Source: Drosophila pseudoobscura (taxonomy: Eukaryota > Arthropoda > Insecta > Diptera > Drosophilidae). From it: DNA of 64,000 bases. Every line of letters begins with the position of its first letter. The first letter of the stretch is position 1. The notes beneath the pieces were generated by a model. The model searched no databases. It had not been told where the DNA came from and worked only from the letters and a program-made list of their open reading frames with translations. Location of the stretch: the NCBI RefSeq assembly GCF_009870125.1, contig NC_046683.1, positions 4,774,001-4,838,000 on the forward strand, given 5' to 3'. Positions 24,211 to 33,633 of this stretch are shown here, piece by piece. The position numbers and the translations under genes were made by a program.

Positions 24211-24575
24211 CCCGCTAGCCCTTCTTGACACCTCTTTCGACGCTTCGCTTTGATGTGGCAATGCTGCGTCTTCGGTTACAAATTCAATTCGGAAAACTGT
24301 CAATATTTGAGATTGAGAACCAGAGCACGGGCACCTGCCCACGCCCACGCCCACGCCCACACCTCGCTGATGAGGCAAATCGTCTGTATCGATGGTAAAG
24401 CGATGCGAGATGAAAGTGTTTTCACCCCACCCCATCCCAACCCAACCCCTACTATTCCACACATCATTTTCCAATGAAAACATTTGGGTTTTATTTTCGT
24501 TTCTATTTTTTGATGGTGATGAAACTGACTCATTTCCGAGTTTCCCCACCTTTCGATTTGCCCATTTTTCAGGAA

Positions 24576-24593
24576 ATGACCACCGACTGGTAG
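24576..24593 (+). promoter_or_regulatory. Upstream ORF (5 codons) before Syt12
   Basis: ATGACCACCGACTGGTAG lies in the same exon, 42 nt before the Syt12 start. If present in the mRNA it would limit ribosome access to the main start. Confidence 0.45.
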
Positions 24594-24634
24594 AGGATAT
24601 CCAGCCAAGCGGCAGAGAGGAAGAGCCACTCAGC

Positions 24635-27447
24635 ATGGATAGGGTGCCGTCCCTGACAATGACCTTCACCAGCCTGGCCCTGCTCCTCCTGGTGCTGATC
24701 ATGGGCCTGCTGTTCGCCTGCCACTGCCTGGGGCACCGGGCGGCCAGCTGGATGCGGATGCGGTCCAGCAAGGAGGAGAAGATCGGCCTCTCCAACCACA
24801 AGCACAAGCTCTTCCATGCCAATGGCTATATGGCCAGTGTAAGTTGTCGCCCGATCGCCTGATTGCCTAATCGACTGTTATCGATTGACCAATGCTCACC
24901 ACAGATCCAATCGGGCTCGGAGTTCCTGCTGAGCACCAGCGGCAGCTTCAAGCGCTTCGATACCATCGACAAGGACGACCACAATCGCTCCCAGCATCTG
25001 CTCTTGCTGAACGGTGGTGGGGCAGCTGCTGGCGGGGGTGGCAGCACGGGCAACGGGGCCGTGTCTGGGGCCTCCTCCGCCACTTTAGAGGCCACTACGC
25101 CGCTGTGGAACCTGCCCCAAGGCGATGTTGGGATTCCGCCGCAACCGCTGCGCCCGGCTCCGGCCCCGAGTAGCGCCGGACCCAGCAGTAAGACCGTGAC
25201 GTTCTCCTTTAGCCAAGTCAACGAGCTGGCTTCTCCCACAGTCGAGACAGCGGAGACAGCCTGCCCGGAGCCGGATCGCCGCTCCTGTCTGCGCTCGCCC
25301 CTCCGCTCCAGCGGCGGGGCAGGCGGAACTGTGCTGCCACAGCCTCTGGAAGCACCGCCCCCCCGACTCACAACCTCCGCCTCCGTGAACCTGTCGGCCA
25401 CTGCCATTCCACGTCCAATTGCGAAGCGGCAGGTGTCCCTACAGCAGGGCATCAACCGGAGCGGTGAGGTGGCGCAGGCGAAGCAAGTGGAGCCCCAGGT
25501 GCAGGTCGGGGTAGAGAGGCGCACGCCGGCGCTAAAGCGCCGTAACTCCAGCACAAATCCCTTCCTCTGCGAGTCTATTGAGCACGTGCAGCCAGGCCCA
25601 ACTGAAGCTCAAGCACCTACTACTAGTCCAACCCCAACCCCAACTCCCGCTGCAGCTGCACCAGCCATTACGCAGCCCCAGCACAATGGGAATCCCTTCG
25701 TGGAGTCGCAGAGCCTCTCGAGTCGGCTGCTGAAGTTCCACAACACAACGAATCCATTTACGGGTCTGGGGCAGCGCGTCAAGGGCCCCCACATGCTGCA
25801 GAAAACCATCTCTGAGGACTATCTCTTCCGCAAGCTTGGCAAGAACGGGCCTCACGTCAATGGCCATAGCCAGGCCAACGGGAACGGAAATGGCACTTGG
25901 AGCTTTGGCCGCTCTCTGATGCGACAGGACTCGACACTCAGCCTGGGCCTGGGCAGGCGCAACAGCTCGCAGATGTCGCTGGACGCGAGCTCCGCATCGG
26001 GATCCCTGGAGGGCATCAACCTGGAGCGGGCCATCTCCTGCGACTCGGTCAACTCGGACTCCACCCTCTTCCTGGACCAGCTGGATCAGCCCTACACCCA
26101 GATCACTGGCTATCTTTGCATTGGCCTGCACTATGACAAGTAGGCAAGATTCCCCCCAATTCCCAACTGGAACTCATTCCCTTTTTGCCTGCAGAAACAG
26201 CATCAGCAGCGTGGGCATGGAGCTGACTGTGAGTGTGCTGGAGGCCAAGGGACTCATTTGTCCCTTTAGTGTTGAGTCGTTGGATACGTTTGTGCGGATC
26301 TATCTGGTGCCCGATCACCCTGGCGCCATGCAGACCAAAGTGAGTACATTTTATGTATGTAGCTACCTGTTTAGAGCCACCTTACGATAGCTGCAAGCTC
26401 TTTGGTTCTAGTCTTTTTCCTTCTCTTGAAGTAACTTGAATCATCACAAAAATGAGCTTATATGCAACCCAGACGGACAGACGGGCAGACAGACATGGTT
26501 ATATTGACTCGGCTATGGATGCTGATCAGGAATATATATACTTTATGGGGTCGTAAACGCTTCCTTCTGGGTGTTACACACAAAACTATTTTATTCCTTG
26601 ATTTTTCGAGTACACTGACACTTACTCCCATTGCAACTTCCGCTTTGACAACCATTCAGGTGGTCGACTCGACGCTGACGCCCAGCTACAACGAGAGCTT
26701 CAACTTCTGGCTGCAGAAGAAACAGGTGCGGCACTCGCTCTGGTTCCATCTGTACCACAACGGGCCCGCTCACACGCTGATTGGGGAGGCGGAGATGGAG
26801 ATCGGGGAGCTGCCGCGGCCCATCACCACCTGGATACCACTGTCGGACTCGCGAAAGTGCAACGCCCGCTGGGGCGAGCTGATGTTCTCGCTGAGCTACC
26901 TGCCGACGGCGGAGCGGCTGACCATTGTGGTAGTGAAGGCGCGCAACCTAAAGCTGGATGTGGAACAGCCCAGCGCGGACATCGTGCAGAATGTGTTCGT
27001 GAAGGTATGGATGATCATAGCTTGGTGATCCCTTAATGCAACCCTTTCTGGTCCCAGGTTTACCTGATGAACAACGAGAAGAAGGTGCTGAAGAAGCGCA
27101 CCTCGCTGAAGCGCAAGGATCGCTGTCCCATCTTTAACGAGTCAATGATCTTCAGTGTGCCACCCCAGAGCCTGACGACGGCCCAATTGAGGCTCACCGT
27201 GTTCGGCGTGACCACCGAAGGCGGTATTCTGCCGCTGGGCCATGTCATTGCCGGCAGCTGTGCGGTAGGCAAGGGACTGCGGCACTGGCATCAGATGCTC
27301 TCCTCGCTGCGCAAACCTGTTGCCATGTGGCATGTCCTCCGTCGGGCCGTCAATCAGCCGATTTTCACGGGCGGCGCCGAGGCTGTGGTCGCCGCCATGC
27401 AGAGCACTCTGCAACGGGCCAGCGCCAAGCGGAACAGCATCGTTTAA
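24635..27447 (+). CDS. Syt12: Synaptotagmin 12 (C2A-C2B membrane protein)
   Basis: Five coding exons: 24635-24838, 24905-26139, 26195-26339, 26660-27004 and 27058-27447. All junctions are GT-AG and frame-consistent, giving 772 residues. An N-terminal transmembrane segment (about 11-29, rich in Leu/Ile/Val) is followed by cysteines C29 and C31, which could be palmitoylated. Then comes a long proline/serine/glycine-rich linker (about 70-460). C2A lies at about 465-597 and C2B at about 598-745. The loop aspartates that bind Ca2+ in synaptotagmin-1 are largely missing (LYHNGPAH and FGVTTEGG replace the loop-3 acidic runs), so membrane binding is probably Ca2+-independent. The C-terminus keeps the WHXL motif (MWHVLR) in the SYT12-like context KPVAMWH. 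Expected role: vesicle trafficking or exocytosis. The start was chosen at the ATG before the membrane segment; an upstream in-frame ATG at 24392 lies in intron. The exact paralogue is inferred from the C2B tail and synteny. Confidence 0.85.
26455..26620 (-). mobile_element. DINE-1/INE-1 fragment in Syt12 intron 3
   Basis: The intron 26340-26659 contains the conserved INE-1 block in reverse orientation: ACGGACAGACGG, then GACTCGGCTA-GGATGCTGATCA, AATATATATACTTTATGGGG and CGCTTCCTTCTG. INE-1/DINE-1 are non-autonomous Helentron-type elements, abundant in fly introns. The copy is truncated, and the intron is larger than its neighbours mainly because of it. Confidence 0.8.
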
Positions 27448-30060
27448 GGCCGGTGCGGTGCCTCTGATCGGATCGGATCGTATGGGATCGTATGGGATAG
27501 ATTTCTCGCTCCACCGCTGATGTGCGCTGAGGCATTAAATTTAGCGTATTTAGTTGGAAAACCCTTCTCCCAATCCCACTCCCACTCCTACTCCTACTCC
27601 GTTGTTTGGTGAACCCTTTGATATGCAAACAGAAAGAGAGAGACAGAGTGCCGTCTGGGATGGATGGATGGATGGAACCCTCCTCTAAATTGCATTTACT
27701 AAATCCTAGCTATGAAACTTTCTTACTTTTCTACTGCTTTCCCCTACCTATGTACACGTGTATCCCCAAGTCCAGTCTTAGGAGGGTCTTAGCATAGGAC
27801 TAGAAACAAATATACTCAAAGTATTAATAGAGATAATCTAATCGAGAACCTAAACCCGCACCAAAGGACAAACGAGCCTATTAACTAGTTCTATTAACAT
27901 TGTCGCGCACTAATTGTTATCGAATGTAAGATTTATTATACATATGTATGCATTTTGATATACCAGACTAGAGTCAGAGTCAGAGAGTTCCCGCACTTGT
28001 TGAGATTTGCGTTCATCGTCGCATACAGCCGGGGAAGTAATTATACATATATCTGGATGGTTGTGTATTCCATTGATGATCCATTGACATAAGTATGTAT
28101 TGGAGTCCTGCATGAACAGAATTCGGTATTCGGTATTCGCTTCGTTCGCTTAAATCGAACTGAACGAAGCAGGAATCGTTTAATTTTAATTTCTGTTTTT
28201 GTTTCTCGCTCACTCTCCATTTGATTTTGTGGTAGGGAGAACGAGAAAACACAAACAGCACACAAATTTCCTTATCGAAAGCATTGAAGAGGCCTGAGTA
28301 TAGCTGTGATTTTATGAATACTGTGGGGCTCTATACTCAGACATTGTAATCCCTTAAACCGAAGACAGAGTGAATTGCCAAGGAGTGACGTTACCGAACA
28401 ATGACAGCAAAATATGTATGATTATCTCCGTGGGCTGTATGAGCTAGCCAAGCGACCTGTGAGCCTGTTATATACACACATACCTATATATTACTCGTAC
28501 AACTCTATAGATAGATCGTCACTTGGCAATCAATCGTTGTTGAATTTGAAACTCAATCGAGAAGCGTTAGACCCCTTAAGCATTGTGATATAATATGATG
28601 ATATGATACGAAATGAATTCCATAGAGAAACAAACCAAATGCATGTATTTACGATTATAGCAATCCATAACCAAACGAAATGTACGAGTATTATTATGCT
28701 AGATATTTGTAGTCGTTAAAGGGAGCAAGATTTCTTATGTGATTTGCATTTTCTGCAATTAGTTCTGCAATTAGTTTTGACTTTAGTTGAAACAGTACAG
28801 TCAGGGGATCTACCTATAGTCTTACACAACCAGATAGACACACACAAATGTACGGATTTCCATTTAGAATCGAGTTTTTTGAACGGTAAAGGACAATAAC
28901 TTTGCAAGCATTTATAATTACATGTATTTATATCGCGTTATTATCAAAGAATAATCAAAGTCCTTGCGATCCCTCTTCCTCTATTAAATTATGCTCCCCA
29001 GAGCATCCTTTTCCAGTCGATTCCCCTTTAACCGACCAACCAATCGAGAACCTGGCACACTTCTTAGACTAGCTGAAGCTTTAAAACTCTTGTTACATAA
29101 ATCATTTTTTAAATCACACGTAATATACATACGTATACAATACATACATACATACATACCGAAAGAGCAGAGCAGAACAGTGCGTTTCCTGACTATGAGA
29201 CTGTAAGTCGGTTTATTCAGACAATTATTGATTACAATTTATTGGAAAATAATCGAATTACACCATAGCTCAATTCCGAAAATCCTTTCGAGCTTTTTCC
29301 ATATGTATTCGATAGTATATTTATCATTCTTTGAGTGATAGAATTTGACAATCCAATCTGAGAAACAAATTCCATTAAAATCATGCCGTTATAGAAGTGA
29401 AACGCACTGTATGCATATATACCAATATGGGAAGGGCAAGTCCATTGCCACAATTTACCAATAAAACATACAATATACTCGTAATCAACTGAAGAATCCG
29501 AATCAGCAAAGTACACAAAAGTAAATATAAACAAATTTTTTTTTTTTATTTTTAATTTGATTGATTGCTTAAACTAAAGTAATGTTACAAAACTAGTTGA
29601 AGTCGTGTTGAATTTGTATTTATATAGAACGATTATATATACATATGTATAGGGGCAACTATATAAGCTAATGAATGCTACAAATTGTTATACAAATAAA
29701 CCAGAATTGAATCAAATATACTCGTACTCGCACTCGCACTCGTATCGACTTGTAGCAATCTGAAGATATTTGTGGAAAGCAAATCAATATGCAATTTGAT
29801 GATCGCCTTTGTCCAAACACAGATGTGCCGGCCACAGATAGAGATACAATACTGATGCTGATGCGGATGCTTATGCTGATGCTGATGCTGATGCGAGACA
29901 TCTGGGCCGCCATTGGAGCGTCTATTTTTAGGGGCAGCGATTAGCAGCCAATGGCAGGCCGGGCAGGGCAGACCACTTGACGCTGCCGGAGCAGCCAGCC
30001 CGACTAGACTGCCAGACAGTCTGTCTGCCACGGAGGAGTCGGATCTGGTAGTCAAGTAGT
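27448..30060. other. Syt12 3' UTR and intergenic space to Dmrt11E
   Basis: No second gene is supported. Candidate distal AATAAA signals occur at 29460-29465 and 29695-29700, but which one ends Syt12 cannot be decided. The rest is AT-rich, with TACATACA repeats near 29130-29160 and a GATGCT tandem repeat at 29850-29892. Confidence 0.5.
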
Positions 30061-30183
30061 TGCGGTCGCTGTCATCGTATGCGTTTGCGTTTGCGTTTGC
30101 TTTGGCTTTGGCTTGGGTTTAAATGTTCGCCACTCTGCCGCGATCCTTTCAGTCGATCGTTAGCCGCGACCGTGATAGCAAGG

Positions 30184-31606
30184 ATGAGCCAGATATCGCT
30201 GAAGGAACGCCGCCTCCTGCGCACACCCAAGTGCGCCCGCTGCCGCAACCACGGCGTCATCTCGTGCGTCAAGGGCCACAAGAAGCTGTGCCGCTGGCGC
30301 GAGTGCTGCTGCCCCAACTGCCAGCTGGTCGTCGATCGCCAGCGGGTGATGGCCGCCCAGGTGGCCCTGCGCCGCCAGCAGACAATGGAGGCCCTGGAGG
30401 CGTCCGCCCAAGTCCAGCATTCGCATCCAGCCACCGCATCCAGCAGCGAGGGCGAGGATTCCTTAACTTCAACGTCGCCACCACCTGTACGAGCGCTACC
30501 TTCAGCAGCAGCCTCCACATCCTCCGCATCCACTTCCTCGTCAGCCACGCGCCAGGCACTGATTACCCAGAAAAGGATCTACAAGCAGCGACTGCGCAAC
30601 CTGCAACAGTCCACGTTGCACATAACAGCAGCCATGGAAGGTTAGTAAGAGAACCCCTCCCCTCCCCACCCAACTTCACCCATCCCATCCACTTGCCCAT
30701 CGCCCATCGGTGCCATGCGGTGCCAGACTGTCTGGCTCGGCGACGAGTAATTGGAGATCCTCTCCTGTCTGTCGGGGCACAGGAAATGACTGATTCCCTG
30801 CAACAACAACAATGGCAATGACAACAGCAAGAGCAAGTTATTAAAACTCGAGAAAAGAAACAATGGAAATTGAAAATTGGAAATTGGATGCCCCGAAGTG
30901 TGTACGCGTACGCACATTTCCAATCACTTGAGCTGTCCGTCCGAAAAAGTCACATTCTGTAAGTGGATACGCGACCAAAACGGAAAAACCTCTTGAGACA
31001 AAAACACAATGTGGCAACACCAACAAATGACTTCACTTCGTACCGTACCGTACTGTTATTCCGTCCTGCAGTCCACCACCATCTGGTTTCCGAGTAACTG
31101 CAATCTCCAGTCTCCCGATTCGGTGCCAGGCTGTCTGGGCAGTGTGTCTGGGCCGAGGGCCGCTCAAATTACCCAAAAAAAACCCCGACCCAATAGAATC
31201 CGGGCGGCTGAACGAATTACGGCAATTTGTACTCCGTCCGTCACTGATAACGCCCCATTGCACCGTTACTTATTCGGCTTCGCTTCTTATTTGTCTCTTT
31301 CTAGAGTACAAGCAAAGGTTTCCCACGTTCAGTTCTCCGCTGATGGAGCGAATGCGCAAGCGACGCGCGTTCGCTGATCCGGAACTCAACTACGCCATGG
31401 AGGCGACGCTGGGCGGTAACGCCCTCTATGCCGCTGCCGCTGCTGCTGCTGCTGCTGCCATGCATCAATCGGGGCCGCCGCCATTCACAGCCTCCAACAC
31501 CATCGCAGCCGCCGTCACGACAACACCCATGCCGCCCGCACACGCCTCGGCAAAGAAGCCTAAGCTCAGCTTTTCAATTGAGTCAATAATGGGCATTAGC
31601 ACGTAG
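30184..31606 (+). CDS. dmrt11E: DM-domain transcription factor
   Basis: Two coding exons (30184-30640 and 31305-31606, intron 664 bp) give 252 residues. The DM domain occupies about 13-60: [30 protein letters not shown] and [11 protein letters not shown], with the zinc ligands of the intertwined CCHC/HCCC sites intact (C17, C20, H23, C28, H32, C36, C41, C43, C46). This nuclear DNA-binding fold reads the minor groove. Downstream are a Ser/Pro-rich linker, an [12 protein letters not shown] helix crossing the exon junction into EYKQRFPTF, a polyalanine run, and a C-terminal [15 protein letters not shown] chose the ATG at 30184 because the DM domain follows at once. An in-frame ATG at 30079 would add 35 residues of low-complexity sequence and is less likely. 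An upstream coding exon cannot be excluded. Doublesex/Mab-3 relatives act in sexual or tissue-specific differentiation; the function of this member is not evident from sequence. Confidence 0.9.
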
Positions 31607-31689
31607 CTAATTCTTAAAGCCAGGCGTCCTTTGTACATATTTAATAGTTAAGAAGAACCTTTTTTTGATTAGAACTAAGTTTCTTAGGA

Positions 31690-31695
31690 AATAAA
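31690..31695 (+). terminator. dmrt11E poly(A) signal
   Basis: AATAAA 84 nt after the stop codon; the 3' UTR is therefore short. Confidence 0.7.
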
Positions 31696-31699
31696 ACCA

Positions 31700-32791
31700 A
31701 CCAACGAATTGAATCTACGCGCCTCATTTGTAGTGCTGGCAAACTCGCAAACTTTCCAGCACTGTCCACTCGCCACTCGTCAAAGCTGCTTGGGAGTATG
31801 CCCGCGAAACTTTAAAATATGATAAATTAACGGTATTTATATACTTTTCTGTAACATTTAACACCATTTAACATTTAACATTTAACATCATTTAAATCCG
31901 TTTCGCTCATTCACTTTCAAGCAATTTCTATATGGCGCGCACCACTCGGCTCTTTTGCTCTCTTCAAATAGGTTAAGGATATCTTTCTGGCTCTTTTTGA
32001 ATCGTGTATGAATCGGTTGAAACAATGAATATCATTCCATGCACAAAAGTTGCGGCATTAATTTGTATGGGCTAGACTTAAGTGCTGTGAAAACGAGCAG
32101 AATGTCCCTCAACATGGGCAACATTCTGAATACCTTGGGGAAATGGATATTATAGAATTGCGGGAAAGTTTGTCATCCCAGACTCTAGTTAACGCAGAAA
32201 CTAGTCAGTCTCTGTTTAAAAGATATTTCAGCGATATTTTGAAGGTAATCAAATGCATGAATACGTATAAAACAAATCAATTTAGTAAAATAATAGAACT
32301 TGAATTCGTCATAATATTTACGGTATATTTTTAAATGAAGGTCGACCGTATACTTTATCGGTATACTTTCTGATTTTCTTGCCACCATGTCAAGCTCACA
32401 CACCTTGCAAATTTGATACTTTTCATTGTTTTACAGTATATTTAAAGACGCGTTATGGACTCACCCTCTTGTCCAATGCACCAATGGAGAAATCGTGTAG
32501 AAATGCCATTTAGAGCCATGGCCTAGGCCAGATCAAATTATTATTCATGATCAGCATCGAATTCCTGATCGTTAGCCATACATTTTTCAAAATTGTCGGA
32601 AAAAGAGGCATGTCAAAAAATTGCAAAAGTTTTTAAAACGTACACATTTCCCCTTCAGGTTAATTACAGCATTCAGTTAATTAAGCACCTTCAGGTGCTA
32701 ATTACATTACAATGTAGTTAATATGTAGCACATGTGTAGGTGGCGTGTAGTTGCCATGTAAGGAAATTAATTTAGTCAAAATTGTTGTTTG
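31700..32791. other. Intergenic dmrt11E-ALT with GGTATATTT elements
   Basis: No gene. CATTTAA tandem repeats lie at about 31855-31895. At 32280-32370, ACTTGAATTCGTCA is followed by TTTACGGTATATTTTT and GACCGTATAC, a partial relative of the repeat that follows. GGTATATTT is the core of Ohler Motif 6. Confidence 0.5.
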
Positions 32792-33080
32792 CCGGTTTTG
32801 CTTAAACCTTATTTTATACGCAATGCTATAAAGAAGAAAACTAAAATTTAACCAGTCTTGTAGGAAATTGATTTAATAATCGGATAAAACTTTGAGTTCA
32901 GAGCTGAGGGTCTTGGCTAGCTGGTAATATTCAACCGAATATCAAAAACGATGGAATTTAATGGAATTTGAATACAAATAGTTAGTTCGTCAGTATATTT
33001 GCGGTATATTTTGACATTTGTGACGTAGTTTCGGTATATTTCTGAGGGTAAGACCGTATATATGATCCGCGGTCACACTG
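32792..33080 (+). repeat. Promoter-associated dispersed repeat, copy A
   Basis: About 289 bp that aligns over its length with 49774-50069. Shared blocks, in order, are TTTTGCTTAAACCTTATTTTATA, ACCAGTCT-GTAGGAAATTGAT, TTAATCGGATA-AA, TTCGTCAGT, GGTATATTTCTGAGGGT and AGACCGTAT. It ends in Motif 1 (CGGTCACACTG, 33070-33080) and contains several GGTATATTT (Motif 6) cores. By eye, roughly three quarters of positions agree. Confidence 0.75.
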
Positions 33081-33089
33081 GGTCCCATA

Positions 33090-33633
33090 CAAATTTATCG
33101 CTTGGCGCACTATTTTTCGCACGGACGGCCAATGCCGTTATATTGATAAATGCAACAAAAGCAAACACAGCAATAACAAAAACAACAACTGTACACGGTG
33201 TTGTCGAAGAATTTGTCGAGCAAGCGATTGCCATTACCGCCGCCGCAGTTGCTACAGCGGAATTGGAGCGAGAGGCAGAACGGGCCAAGCTTTGATTTTC
33301 TTATTGGAACACATTCTACCGACCATAAACACACCCATCCATACGCGAGCGCGCGCCAGGTACGACACGCACACAGCCAAACCTAATATTTATTATGTAC
33401 ATGTATATATACATATATTGTACATATAGGGATGGTGTAGATAAGTTTATTAATAAGTTTAAGTTTTCCACATTGGTTGTGTGCATGCGAGCGTTTCTCT
33501 CTTGATTTTTGAGGGTCAATCTTGTGCGTCCGTCCCACCAGAGCAGTCCGCGGTTCGCATCCGTAGCATTTGGGATCATTAGATAATCGGGAGGAAAGAC
33601 AATAAACCCCCCAGCCTAGCCCCCATCTTCAAG
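33090..33633 (+). other. Candidate noncoding first exon of the ALT gene
   Basis: A transcription start is expected just downstream of the Motif 1 at 33070-33080. The first consensus-perfect donor is CTTCAAG|GTGAGT at 33633/33634; a weaker one is CGCCAG|GTACGA near 33359. The next same-strand coding exon with an acceptor is at 36448, so this is probably the 5' UTR of alanine aminotransferase. An independent noncoding RNA is the alternative. Confidence 0.4.

Noticed and set aside
30123-30821. 232-codon ORF overlapping dmrt11E exon 1
   Set aside because: Alternate frame of the DM-domain exon that runs into its intron.
33062-33295. 77-codon ORF just after Motif 1
   Set aside because: Ala/Thr-rich frame that starts inside the promoter element itself; more likely 5'-UTR sequence.
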